Source: Rubellimicrobium rubrum
GTDB taxonomy: Bacteria; Pseudomonadota; Alphaproteobacteria; Rhodobacterales; Rhodobacteraceae
Direction of reading: 5' to 3'
DNA: 64,000 nt
NCBI RefSeq assembly: GCF_006152115.1
Contig: NZ_VDFU01000014.1
Coordinates: 1-64,000 of the forward strand
Both the position numbers and the translations under genes were made by a program. Shown here in pieces: positions 1-8,050 of this stretch. Position 1 is the first letter of the stretch, and each line of letters begins with the position of its first letter. The notes beneath the pieces were generated by a model. The model saw only the letters and a program-made list of their open reading frames with translations. It ran no database searches and had not been told where the DNA came from.

Positions 1-42
1 CCCCAGTCGTAGCGCCCAAGCCGGTCATGCACTAAGTCTGAA

Positions 43-181
43 CCCGGACCACCCGATTGGGGCAGGCCACCGGAGCTTGGCCACGATCTCCTCGGGCTTG
101 TGCTTCTTCTGGGGCATTCCTTCGTCCTCCTCAGGCCCGAAAGCCTACTTCAGGGAGGACCACTTTTCAGGGGGCAGACCA
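43..181 (-). mobile_element. IS3-family element, left end with 5' fragment of orfA, apparently interrupted by a second related end
   Basis: On the minus strand an ATG at 117 opens a frame reading MPQKKHKPEEIVAKLR, the usual N-terminus of IS3-family OrfA transposases. The frame then leaves the family and stops. Upstream, plus-strand 157-181 reads GGACCAC...GGGGCAGACCA, an IS-type terminal repeat. A second copy with the same GGACCAC...GGGGCAGGCCA pattern lies at 46-69, just where the OrfA homology ends. Both copies have the same orientation, which suggests one element inserted into another of the same family. Only this edge is in the window, so the element cannot be completed. Confidence 0.6.
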
Positions 182-329
182 ACTCTGCAGAACACCCAGC
201 CTTACTAGCGGCTCCCACGAACACCCTGAGAGTGTGTCAGGGCAGGATCGGGCTGACACGTCAGAGATTAAGGATCTCTCAGAGAGGCTGGATGTCGCAC
301 CCATTGCCGCCCGGTTGTCTGAACATTAC

Positions 330-1565
330 ATGAACGTCATGCCAGCCCTGACCCTTCAAGAAAAGCTTGCCGTGCTGTCGGATGCAGCACGTTATGATGC
401 GTCCTGCGCCTCCTCCGGCACGTCGCGGCGCGACTCCCGGGATGGCAAGGGCCTGGGCAGCACCGACGGCAACGGCATCTGCCACAGCTTCACGCCGGAC
501 GGCCGCTGCGTGTCGCTCCTCAAGATCCTGATGACGAACTTCTGCATCTTCGATTGTGCGTATTGCGTGAACCGCGTGTCGTCGAACGTGCAACGGGCGC
601 GCTTCACGCCCGAGGAGGTCGTGGACCTGACGCTCGAGTTCTACCGGCGCAACTACATCGAAGGGCTGTTCCTGTCCTCGGGCATCATCAAGTCCCCGGA
701 CGACACGATGCGCGACATGGTCCGCATCGTTCGCACGCTGCGCGAGGTGCACGACTTCCGGGGCTACATCCACCTCAAGACCATTCCGGGCGCGGATCCC
801 GATCTGGTGGCCGAGGCTGGCCGTCATGCCGATCGCTTGTCGGTCAACATCGAACTCCCCACCGAGGCCAGCCTTGCCGCATTCGCGCCCGAAAAGGACC
901 CGGCCGAGATCCGCAAGCACATGGCCGACATCCGGCTCCGGCGCGAGGCCGCGGGCGATGCGTCGCACAAGGGCACGCAGGCGCCCAAGTTCGTACCCGC
1001 CGGCCAATCCACGCAGATGATCGTGGGCGCCGACGCGACCGACGATGCCACGATCCTGAAGCAGAGCGCGCGCTTGTACGGCTCCTACGGGCTCAAGCGG
1101 GTTTACTACTCCGCGTTCTCGCCCATCCCTGATGCCACCGCAAAACTGCCGCTGGTCAACCCACCCCTCCTGAGGGAGCACAGGCTTTATCAGGCTGACT
1201 GGCTCATGCGCTTCTACGAATTCTCTGCCGATGAGATCGCCTCCGACGGCAACCTCGATCTGGCCATCGACCCCAAGCTGGCTTGGGCGCTGCAGAACCG
1301 TCAGCACTTCCCGCTCGACGTCCAGCGTGCCCCGCGCGAGATGCTGCTTCGCGTTCCGGGCTTCGGCACCAAGACAGTGGAGCGCATCCTTTCCGCGCGC
1401 CGCCATCGCGGATTGCGCTACGACGATCTCTTGCGCATGGGCGCCTCGCTCAGGAAAGCGCAGCCTTTCATCACGCTGGCGGACTGGAGCCCGGGCGCCC
1501 TGACCGACAGCGACACCCTCAAGGCCAAGTTCGCGCCGGCTCCGACGCAACTGAGCCTGTTCTGA
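330..1565 (+). CDS. Putative DNA modification/repair radical SAM protein (partner of UdgX)
   Basis: A protein of 411 residues. The radical SAM cluster motif CxxxCxxC is at Cys72, Cys76 and Cys79, in the stretch NFCIFDCAYCVNR, and should bind a 4Fe-4S cluster and S-adenosylmethionine. Near residues 340-375 a helix-hairpin-helix-like stretch (LLRVPGFGTKTVERIL) suggests DNA contact. This is the family that sits beside UdgX-type uracil-DNA binding proteins, as it does here 66 bases upstream. The frame is open upstream to a TTG at 57, but residues before 330 look non-coding and overlap the IS remnant, so the ATG at 330 was chosen; 339 is also possible. The substrate and reaction are not known. Confidence 0.85.
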   Translation: MNVMPALTLQEKLAVLSDAARYDASCASSGTSRRDSRDGKGLGSTDGNGICHSFTPDGRCVSLLKILMTNFCIFDCAYCVNRVSSNVQRARFTPEEVVDLTLEFYRRNYIEGLFLSSGIIKSPDDTMRDMVRIVRTLREVHDFRGYIHLKTIPGADPDLVAEAGRHADRLSVNIELPTEASLAAFAPEKDPAEIRKHMADIRLRREAAGDASHKGTQAPKFVPAGQSTQMIVGADATDDATILKQSARLYGSYGLKRVYYSAFSPIPDATAKLPLVNPPLLREHRLYQADWLMRFYEFSADEIASDGNLDLAIDPKLAWALQNRQHFPLDVQRAPREMLLRVPGFGTKTVERILSARRHRGLRYDDLLRMGASLRKAQPFITLADWSPGALTDSDTLKAKFAPAPTQLSLF

Positions 1566-1568
1566 CGC

Positions 1569-1591
1569 GCCGGACCCCGCGAAGGTCCGGG
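1569..1591 (+). terminator. Hairpin after the radical SAM gene
   Basis: CCGGACC at 1570-1576 pairs with GGTCCGG at 1584-1590 across a seven-base loop, directly after the stop codon. There is no clear T tract, so it may slow or process the transcript rather than end it. Confidence 0.3.
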
Positions 1592-1631
1592 GCGTTATCT
1601 CCTTGTTGCGACTCAAGGCAGCGAACAATAC

Positions 1632-3089
1632 ATGAACACCATGCCCCATGTGACGCTTCCCAAGGTCGGCACCGATCAGGCCTGGCGCGAGGCCGCTCGT
1701 GCCTGTCTGTCCGCGCGCATTCCACCCGAGGCGATCACCTGGACGCGCGGCCCGGCGGAGGCCGTGCTTTGGGCCGAGGACGAGCCGCCGCCCGCGGCCA
1801 AGATCGGCGCCATCCGCGTCCCCGAAAGCTTTGTCCATCTCGCCGCACAGGTCGTCTGGCATAAGGACCCCGAGCGGTTCTCGCGCCTTTACGCCGTCCT
1901 TTGGCGCCTGCGGACCGAGCCTGCGCTGATGCAGGATGCCGCCGACAAGGATCTGGTGGGCCTTCGCCAAATGGAGCGGGCCGTCCACCGCGATCTGCAC
2001 AAGCTCAAGGCGTTTGTCCGTTTTCGTGAGATTGGCGACCGCGGTGCCCCCCGCCGCCGCTTTGCCGCTTGGTTCGAGCCCGCGCATTTCACGCTTGAAC
2101 CCGCCGCCCCGTTCTTTGCCCGGCGGTTTGCCGACATGGACTGGCTGATCGCCACGCCCGACCTCCTGGCCCGGTTCGATGATGGCGTGACGACCTTCGC
2201 CGAAGGGGTGGAGAAACCCGATCTCCCCGAGGATGCGGCCGAGGATCTCTGGCTCACCTACTTCCGCAACATCTTCAACCCGGCCCGCGTCAAGACCGCG
2301 CGCATGCTGGCCGAGATGCCCAAGCGCTATTGGAAGAACCTACCCGAAACGGCGGCGATCCCCGACCTCCTCGCCAATGCCGAGAGCCGTGTCCGCGCCA
2401 TGGCCGAGGCTGCCCCCACCCGCGCGCCCTTTTATGCCAAAGCGATCGCAGCCCGCCCTGCCCCGCCCAAAGCCGTCGTCGCCGCCCCCGGCCTGATCTC
2501 GGCTCTCAGGGAGGAGGAGGACGCTTGCACCCGTTGCCCCCTTCATGCCCAGGCGACCCAAGCCGTTCCCGGCGAAGGCCCCCTGGATGCCGCGCTGATG
2601 ATGGTGGGCGAGCAGCCGGGCGATCAGGAGGATCTGGCGGGCCGCCCCTTTGTCGGGCCTGCCGGCCAGCTCTTCGACCAGATCCTGCGCGACACTGGCA
2701 TCGACCGCTCCAAGGTGTTCCTCACCAACGCGGTCAAGCACTTCAAGTACACGATCAAGGGCGTCCGTCGCATCCACGCCAGCCCCAACTCCGGCGAGAT
2801 CAGCGCCTGCAAGTGGTGGCTGCAGCAGGAGGTATCGCTGGTGAAGCCCAAGCTCCTCGTTGCTTTGGGGGCCTCGGCAGCCGAGTCACTCACCGGCTCG
2901 CGGGACGGTATCCTGAAGCGCCGCGGTTCCATCGAGGCCGGACCCGACGACATCCCGGTCTTCCTGACGGTGCATCCGAGCTTCCTGCTTCGCCTGCCCG
3001 ATCCCGTCGCCAAGGAGCTGGAGACGGAGAAGTTCCGACAGGACCTGACAGCCGCCCGCGAGCATCTGGAGCGGCTCGTGGCAGCGTGA
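1632..3089 (+). CDS. DUF4130 / UdgX-family uracil-DNA binding fusion protein
   Basis: A protein of 485 residues. The N-terminal ~240 residues are a DUF4130-type domain and the C-terminal ~190 are a UdgX-type uracil-DNA glycosylase fold. Visible motifs are CTRC (Cys299, Cys302), GEQPGDQED (326-334), the UdgX insertion VRRIH with His382, and HPS (448-450). In characterised UdgX the loop His binds uracil covalently, so this protein may capture uracil in DNA rather than simply excise it. KHF at 369-371 occupies the place where family 4 enzymes have KCR, as I recall for UdgX. Length and fusion match the family found with the radical SAM gene upstream, and the two probably share a transcript. Confidence 0.88.
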   Translation: MNTMPHVTLPKVGTDQAWREAARACLSARIPPEAITWTRGPAEAVLWAEDEPPPAAKIGAIRVPESFVHLAAQVVWHKDPERFSRLYAVLWRLRTEPALMQDAADKDLVGLRQMERAVHRDLHKLKAFVRFREIGDRGAPRRRFAAWFEPAHFTLEPAAPFFARRFADMDWLIATPDLLARFDDGVTTFAEGVEKPDLPEDAAEDLWLTYFRNIFNPARVKTARMLAEMPKRYWKNLPETAAIPDLLANAESRVRAMAEAAPTRAPFYAKAIAARPAPPKAVVAAPGLISALREEEDACTRCPLHAQATQAVPGEGPLDAALMMVGEQPGDQEDLAGRPFVGPAGQLFDQILRDTGIDRSKVFLTNAVKHFKYTIKGVRRIHASPNSGEISACKWWLQQEVSLVKPKLLVALGASAAESLTGSRDGILKRRGSIEAGPDDIPVFLTVHPSFLLRLPDPVAKELETEKFRQDLTAAREHLERLVAA

Positions 3090-3166
3090 TCCCGGGGGAC
3101 TTTCGCAGCGGCCGAAGCGTGCTATCCTTCCGCCCGACCGCCTCACGTCCAGGACCCGACGCGGCC

Positions 3167-3466
3167 ATGCCAGACATTCTCCTGCTCCCCAAGCCCAAGA
3201 CCCGGACCGAGCGTCCCCGCCTTTACAAGGTGATCCTGCTCAACGACGACTTCACCCCCCGCGACTTCGTGGTGAAGGTGTTGAAGGCCGTGTTCCGCAT
3301 GTCGGAAGGCGAGGCTTTGGGTGTCATGATGACGGCACACCGCAAGGGGGCCTGCGTGGTGGCGGTCTACACGCAGGAGGTTGCGGAGACCAAGGCGAGG
3401 CAGGCCACCGACATGGGTGGTCAGGCAGGATATCCGCTGGCCTTCACCACGGAGAAGGAGGAGTGA
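3167..3466 (+). CDS. clpS: ClpS2-type adaptor of the Clp protease
   Basis: A 99-residue ClpS adaptor that would deliver N-degron substrates to ClpAP. The core LLNDDFTPRDFVVKVLKAVF holds the NDD of the binding pocket, and HRKGACVVAVYTQEVAETKA follows. The KPKTRT-rich N-terminus and ETKA...TDMGGQAGYPLAFTTE ending resemble the alphaproteobacterial ClpS2 group rather than the clpA-linked ClpS1. Arg replaces the Met that gates the pocket in E. coli ClpS (NDDYTPM there, NDDFTPR here), which may change residue preference. No clpA is adjacent. The start at 3167 gives the family's usual length. Confidence 0.88.
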   Translation: MPDILLLPKPKTRTERPRLYKVILLNDDFTPRDFVVKVLKAVFRMSEGEALGVMMTAHRKGACVVAVYTQEVAETKARQATDMGGQAGYPLAFTTEKEE

Positions 3467-3522
3467 TCCGGCTTTCCCGTCCCCTCCATGCCGGGTGTGC
3501 CGGCGACAGAGGGTGACCTGAC

Positions 3523-4086
3523 ATGACCACGACCGTCCTGTTCTGGCGACGGCTCGACGTCCAGGGGCTTGAGCGGCTCGAACTGTCAATCGAGCCAGAC
3601 GGCATCGTCGCCACCTCGACGGTGCTGTGCCTGGAGAACGGGGGCTTCCGCCTGGATCATCAGTGGCAGCTCGACCCCGAGTGGCAGGCGCGATCCGTCA
3701 CGGTCGAACGATGGGGCCTTGCGGGTCACGGCGTCCTTCGGTTGCAGCGCACCAGACAGGGCTGGCAGGTGAACGGCTCTCCCCGGTCCGACCTCGACGG
3801 CGCGGAGGAGCCGGATCTTTCGGTCACCCCGTTCTGCAACACCTTTCCCATTCGCAGGACTCCGACGGTCGCAGGTCAAAGCCTGACGCTCGATACGGCA
3901 TTCATCGATGGGTCTGCGTTGACGGTATCCCGCTCCCGCCAGCGCTATGATTGGCAAGGTCCCGGACGGGTGCGATTCGTGGACCTTGGTCTGTCCATGG
4001 GCTTCGAAGCCGACCTCGTGGTGGACGAGGCCGGGCTGGTGGTCCGCTACCAATACCTTTTCGAACGGATCGCGCTTCCCGCCTGA
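3523..4086 (+). CDS. Putative glycolipid-binding domain protein (DUF1089 type)
   Basis: A protein of 187 residues with no signal peptide or membrane segment, rich in beta-strand patterns. The opening TVLFWRRLDVQGLERLEL, the central DLSVTPFCNTFPIRR and the late FVDLGLSMGFEADLVVDE match the putative glycolipid-binding family (Pfam PF06475) in order and length. The name rests on structure-based family naming, and a real ligand is not established. It stands alone between clpS and the convergent ychF. Confidence 0.7.
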   Translation: MTTTVLFWRRLDVQGLERLELSIEPDGIVATSTVLCLENGGFRLDHQWQLDPEWQARSVTVERWGLAGHGVLRLQRTRQGWQVNGSPRSDLDGAEEPDLSVTPFCNTFPIRRTPTVAGQSLTLDTAFIDGSALTVSRSRQRYDWQGPGRVRFVDLGLSMGFEADLVVDEAGLVVRYQYLFERIALPA

Positions 4087-4110
4087 ATGGCCGACGCGCC
4101 CCTGTCCTTG

Positions 4111-5208
4111 TCAAGTGTTGAACAGGAAATGCAGCACGTCGCCGTCCTTGACGACGTAGGTCTTGCCCTCGGCCCGTAGCTTGCCCGCATCCCGCGCGCC
4201 GGTCTCGCCGCCCAGGGCGACATAATCGTCATAGGCGATGGTCTCGGCCCGGATGAAGCCCTTCTCGAAGTCGCCATGGATCACGCCCGCCGCTTGCGGT
4301 GCGAGTGTTCCTTTAGCGATGGTCCAGGCCCGCGCCTCCTTGGGCCCGACCGTGAAATAGGTCTGGAGATGCAGCAGCTCGTAGCCCGCGCGGATCAGCC
4401 GGTCGAGACCCGCCTCTTCCAGTCCCATGGTTTCGAGGAACTCGGTCTGCTCCTCGTGCGGGAGTTGGGCGATCTCCTCCTCGATGCGGGCGGAAATGAC
4501 GACATGGCTGTTGCCCTCGGCCTTCGCCATCTCGGCCACACGGGCCGAGAACGCGTTCCCCTCGGCCGCGTCTTCCTCGTTGACGTTGCAGACATAAAGG
4601 ACGGGCTTGGCGGTCAGCAGTTGCAGCATCCGCCACTGACGCTGCTCGTCGTCCGACACCGTGACCGTCCGCGCGGGCTTGCCTTCGGAGAGCGCGGCCT
4701 GCGCGAGCTTGAGGAGCCGTTCCTGCTCCACGGCCTCCTTGTCGCCGCCCTTGATCTTGCGCTGGATGTTCTGGAGCCGCCGCTCGACGCTCTCCAGATC
4801 CGCGAGCATCAGTTCGGTCTCGATGGTTTGTGCGTCCGCGACCGGATCGACCCGCCCCTCGACATGGGTGATGTCCCCATCCTCGAAGCAGCGCAGCACA
4901 TGGGCGATGGCGTCCGTTTCACGGATGTTGGCCAGGAACTGGTTCCCCAGCCCCTCCCCCTTGGACGCCCCCTTCACCAGCCCCGCGATATCGACAAAGG
5001 TCATCCGCGTCGGGATGATCTGCCGGGATTTGGCGAGGTCCGCAAGCTTCTCCAGCCGCGGGTCGGGCACCGCCACCTCGCCCACATTGGGCTCGATGGT
5101 GCAGAACGGAAAGTTGGCAGCCTGCGCCGCGGCGGTGCGCGTCAGCGCGTTGAACAGGGTGGATTTGCCCACGTTGGGCAACCCCACGATCCCCATGCGA
5201 AAGCCCAT
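4111..5208 (-). CDS. ychF: Redox-regulated ATPase YchF
   Basis: A 365-residue Obg-related P-loop protein of full family length. Near the N-terminus GLPNVGKST forms the nucleotide-binding loop and DIAGLVKGAS the switch region. The base-specificity motif reads CNVNEED, the NxxE form that gives YchF preference for ATP over GTP, rather than the NKxD of GTPases. The C-terminal ~85 residues are a TGS domain ending in VVKDGDVLHFLFNT. It associates with ribosomes and responds to oxidative stress in studied bacteria. The start ATG at 5208 begins MGFRMGIVGLPNVGKS. Confidence 0.96.
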   Translation of the reverse strand: MGFRMGIVGLPNVGKSTLFNALTRTAAAQAANFPFCTIEPNVGEVAVPDPRLEKLADLAKSRQIIPTRMTFVDIAGLVKGASKGEGLGNQFLANIRETDAIAHVLRCFEDGDITHVEGRVDPVADAQTIETELMLADLESVERRLQNIQRKIKGGDKEAVEQERLLKLAQAALSEGKPARTVTVSDDEQRQWRMLQLLTAKPVLYVCNVNEEDAAEGNAFSARVAEMAKAEGNSHVVISARIEEEIAQLPHEEQTEFLETMGLEEAGLDRLIRAGYELLHLQTYFTVGPKEARAWTIAKGTLAPQAAGVIHGDFEKGFIRAETIAYDDYVALGGETGARDAGKLRAEGKTYVVKDGDVLHFLFNT

Positions 5209-5267
5209 GCATCCCTCCGTGGCCGAACCGACCCGCCCTTAGCGGTGCGTGGTCCGGCCCGCAAGGC

Positions 5268-5459
5268 TCAGAGGCGACGACGCTCCTGCTGTCCCTGATA
5301 GATGATGATCCAGGCGAGCAAGATGAAGATCGGGTGGCCAAGACCACCCGAAAAGATGATGGCGGGCAGCCAGAACAGGAAGACCACGATGGCCAGGAAC
5401 GGCCGACCCGCGAACAGGATCGACAGCGGCGGAAGGAGGAGAGCGAGAACGTAGTTCAT
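5268..5459 (-). CDS. YqaE/Pmp3-like small membrane protein
   Basis: A 63-residue, almost wholly hydrophobic peptide with two membrane segments: YVLALLLPPLSILFAG and IVVFLFWLPAIIFSG, followed by FILLAWIIIYQGQQERR. The LLPPL...W(L)P(A)II pattern resembles the Pmp3/YqaE family of stress-linked inner-membrane peptides. A frame extending further upstream is open, but those residues do not resemble a protein and the ATG at 5459 gives the expected size. The family identity is by pattern only. Confidence 0.7.
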   Translation of the reverse strand: MNYVLALLLPPLSILFAGRPFLAIVVFLFWLPAIIFSGGLGHPIFILLAWIIIYQGQQERRRL

Positions 5460-5820
5460 GACCGATATGTAGGCAGGCCATGTCGTTCGTTCATCCCCTC
5501 TGACGGCGAGCAGTGAAACTTCTGACCCGGCGGCCTCCAGGCAGGAGCGGCACGCAGGAACGGGCGGGACCGGGGCGCGGGCCGGTCGCAGCGGAGCGCG
5601 GCATCGCCTGGATGGAACAGGGAGCCTGAGACCAGTGAAGATGTGGCGCGGCAACCACCAGAGGGGCTGAACGAAGCCACGACGCCCGAGTGCGACCCAA
5701 GGGCGGTCTGCCCAGAACAGCGCGATCCTGACCAGGATTCGCATGTTGCCGAGGGACGGAGCACAGTGTTCCACTCTGTGCTTTCAATCTGAGCGCCGAA
5801 GGGACGTCATTCTTCGGCTT
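5460..5820. other. Intergenic, no gene seen
   Basis: No frame here looks coding on either strand. The only structure found is a 7-base inverted repeat, AGCACAG at 5760-5766 with CTGTGCT at 5776-5782, followed by TTTC. It could be a weak plus-strand terminator, but no upstream plus-strand gene was found. Confidence 0.5.
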
Positions 5821-5874
5821 ATGCTGCACGTGCATAGCGGATCTGCAGCACTGTCCGTTGTGCACGTGCAGCAT
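5821..5874. repeat. 14-base perfect inverted repeat upstream of the small RNA
   Basis: ATGCTGCACGTGCA at 5821-5834 is exactly mirrored by TGCACGTGCAGCAT at 5861-5874, with 26 bases between. Each arm also contains the self-complementary TGCACGTGCA, and similarity extends inward (A.CGG in both). The layout looks like two binding sites for a dimeric regulator about 40 bases apart, or a cruciform. It lies just upstream of the CCTCCTCCC hairpins. Confidence 0.75.
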
Positions 5875-5883
5875 TAGCGCTAA
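5874..5883. promoter_or_regulatory. LacI-family-like operator palindrome
   Basis: TTAGCGCTAA is a perfect 10-base palindrome with the central CG typical of LacI/GalR-family operators. It abuts the right arm of the inverted repeat and precedes the first hairpin of the small RNA by about 15 bases. No LacI-family gene or sugar operon is present in the window, so the assignment is by pattern only. Confidence 0.45.
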
Positions 5884-5889
5884 CTTCCA

Positions 5890-6026
5890 CTCACACGATG
5901 TGATGGGCCATCCTCCTCCCGGCCTGATCACACACTGTATCGGATCGGTCGTTCTCTCCTCCTCCCTGAACGGTCTCTACCGAACCAAGGCGGCGCTCCT
6001 CCTCCCGGAGCTGCCGCCTTTTTTCT
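5890..6026 (+). ncRNA. CcsR / cuckoo-type small RNA with three CCUCCUCCC hairpin loops
   Basis: The motif CCTCCTCCC occurs exactly three times, at 5912-5920, 5958-5966 and 5998-6006, each time in the loop of a hairpin. Hairpin 1 pairs TGTGAT (5899-5904) and GGCC (5906-5909) with GGCC (5921-5924) and ATCACA (5927-5932). Hairpin 2 pairs CGTTC (5950-5954) with GAACG (5968-5972). Hairpin 3 is an intrinsic terminator. Loops of this anti-Shine-Dalgarno sequence define the CcsR1-4 RNAs of Rhodobacter sphaeroides and the wider cuckoo family, which are stress-induced. Described members, as I recall, have two such loops and sit downstream of a DUF1127 gene; here there are three and no DUF1127 gene is adjacent. 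The 5' end is an estimate. Confidence 0.8.
5989..6026 (+). terminator. Rho-independent terminator of the small RNA
   Basis: GGCGGC plus GCTCC (5989-5999) pairs with GGAGC plus GCCGCC (6007-6018, one bulged T) and is followed by TTTTTTCTT. The loop carries the third CCTCCTCCC. Confidence 0.9.
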
Positions 6027-7069
6027 TGTTCCGTTTCAGGTTTTCTCACGGGTGGGATGCGAGTCTTCCCTGTCGCCAAGGGTTCAGCATTCGCTGCGCG
6101 GGGTTGTCCATCTGTATGCCCGAAGAACGGATCAGAGTACGGGCAGAGTCTCTTCCCCACCCATACCCGATCAGGATGGTCCTGCGGATGCGGGCCCGGG
6201 TCCATGATGGTCTACATAGAGCAGAGTCCCCACGCCATTCGGCGACTTGGCGCCTGACCCTGTGCTGCCCGACAACGCCGCCAGATAGGAAGCAGATAGC
6301 TGCAAGGCTGTCGCCAGCGCATCGAGTCGATCCCTCCACATCAGACACGACCCCCGGCCCGGGTCGACTGATGGGACGTGAGGGATTGGCTCTGAACCCG
6401 CTGGCCGCTCCCTTGGAGTAGAGCCACGACTCCGCGCGTTGAACTCCACTCGGCCGCCTCTCAGAATTTGAAGATATGGGCAACTGCTAGACAGCCGCGC
6501 ACGGCTTCCATGACCGGTCCAGGTCTGACTTGGGAACTTTGAAAGGGGCGCCTCGTGGCTCGAGCCCTGCTTCTCAAGGAACAGCCCGCGGCTCAGCTAC
6601 CATGGCCGAAAACTATTTCAACACGCTGGATGGTGGATTGGGGCGCTTGCTTCCAATTCCTAAGCGTGGGGCCAACCACTGACGTTCCAGGCGGGCTCCC
6701 CATAGAACTCGGTTCGCTTCGAGCCAAGGTGGACAGAACTTGAACGTCTGTGCCGATGCTCGCTCTCAAGATAGAGGCACGTGCCAGCCCAATCGATAGC
6801 ATGCATGTCCGGGTCCATGCTGTTGGTCGCCCAAGACCACGGGCCACTCGCGACTTGGTCCTCGAACACGAACGTCGCGCCGCATGGCTGGGCCTGTCGG
6901 CTGAAATCTGTCGCGTCATCCGAGCTTCGGTGGCGACGCAAAATGCTGTTCATAGGGTACGCTGCGGCGGCAGGAACACGCGCCAGGCGCCGTTCAGCCA
7001 CAAGATGTCGCCTTGCTGCTTCCCAAGGGTCAGGGCGCTTGCTAGGACCTTTCGAAACATAGGGAACAG
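6027..7069. other. About 1 kb without a recognisable gene
   Basis: Open frames on both strands here are short, overlap one another and have no family resemblance. A minus-strand frame around 6660-7001 contains FVFEDQVASGPWSWATNS, which looks slightly more protein-like than its neighbours but could not be assigned. No terminal repeats, tRNA or CRISPR were found. The segment may be decayed accessory DNA, the 3' flank of the small RNA locus, or the leader of sbtA. Confidence 0.5.
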
Positions 7070-8050
7070 ATGGACGGCATCCTTTCGCTTGCGGCGGCCA
7101 ACCTTGGCTCGCCTATCATCCTGAGCTTCGTTTTGGGCCTTTCGGCGGCTCTGGCGCGGTCGGACCTCTCGGTTCCCGAAGCGGCGGCCAAGACGCTCTC
7201 GCTGTATCTGCTGTTCTCCATCGGCTTCAAGGGCGGCGCGTCGGTTGCGGCGCACGGCCTGGATGTCCGGCTCGGCGCGGCGGTGCTGGCCGGGGTCGTG
7301 TTGTCCTTCGGGCTGCCTTTCGTGGCTTTTGGTCTGCTGCGTGTCATGACCACCCTGTCCCGGATCGATGCAGCGGCCGTTGCCGCTCATTATGGCTCGA
7401 TCAGCATCGTGACTTTCGTGGCAGCGACCTCGGTCGTCGCCGGGCGTGGGCTCGAGGCCGAAGGCTACATGGTGGCCGTCGCCGCCGCCATGGAAGCGCC
7501 GGCGATCCTGTCGGCCCTTTGGATCGCTTCGCGTGGCGGAGAACGGACCGATGCCGAGCCTGACCTATGGCGGGAGATCCTGCTCAACGGGTCCATCGTC
7601 CTCCTGATCGGCTCTTTCGCGATCGGGACCATCACCGGAGAGGATGGCCTGGCCCGGATCGAAAGCTTCATCGTGGCACCGTTCCAGGGTGTGCTTTGCC
7701 TGTTCCTGCTCGACATGGGCCTGGTCGCCGGACGTGGCCTGCGGGACCAGCGGGCCGCATTGCGACCTGGGGCCGTGGCTTTCGGCGTGGCGATGCCGCT
7801 CATCGGGGGCACCCTCGGCTTGGGCTTCGCTCTGTTGATCGGGTTGTCGCAGGGCGGCGCGGCCTTGTTGGCGACGCTTGCCGCCTCGGCCAGCTACATC
7901 GCGGTACCGGCCGCCATGCGGGTGGCCCTGCCTGAGGCGAATCCATCGGTGTATCTGACCCTGTCGCTCGGGGTGACCTTTCCGTTCAACCTGACGGTGG
8001 GCATCCCCATATACGTGGCTGCCGCCACAACCCTTGTCGGAGCGTCATGA
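7070..8050 (+). CDS. sbtA: SbtA-family sodium-dependent bicarbonate permease
   Basis: A 326-residue integral membrane protein with about ten hydrophobic segments, belonging to the SbtA family (PF05982). Recognisable stretches include SIGFKGGASVA, AAHYGSISIVTFVAATS and PAAMRVALPEANPSVYL. SbtA takes up bicarbonate with sodium at the inner membrane; here it may supply carboxylases rather than a carboxysome. The gene overlaps sbtB by four bases (ATGA), so the two are translationally coupled. The ATG at 7070 follows AGGGAA. Confidence 0.9.
   Translation: MDGILSLAAANLGSPIILSFVLGLSAALARSDLSVPEAAAKTLSLYLLFSIGFKGGASVAAHGLDVRLGAAVLAGVVLSFGLPFVAFGLLRVMTTLSRIDAAAVAAHYGSISIVTFVAATSVVAGRGLEAEGYMVAVAAAMEAPAILSALWIASRGGERTDAEPDLWREILLNGSIVLLIGSFAIGTITGEDGLARIESFIVAPFQGVLCLFLLDMGLVAGRGLRDQRAALRPGAVAFGVAMPLIGGTLGLGFALLIGLSQGGAALLATLAASASYIAVPAAMRVALPEANPSVYLTLSLGVTFPFNLTVGIPIYVAAATTLVGAS

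Noticed and set aside
6660-7001. A minus-strand frame with FVFEDQVASGPWSWATNS
   Set aside because: It has no ribosome site, is truncated, and no family could be recognised.
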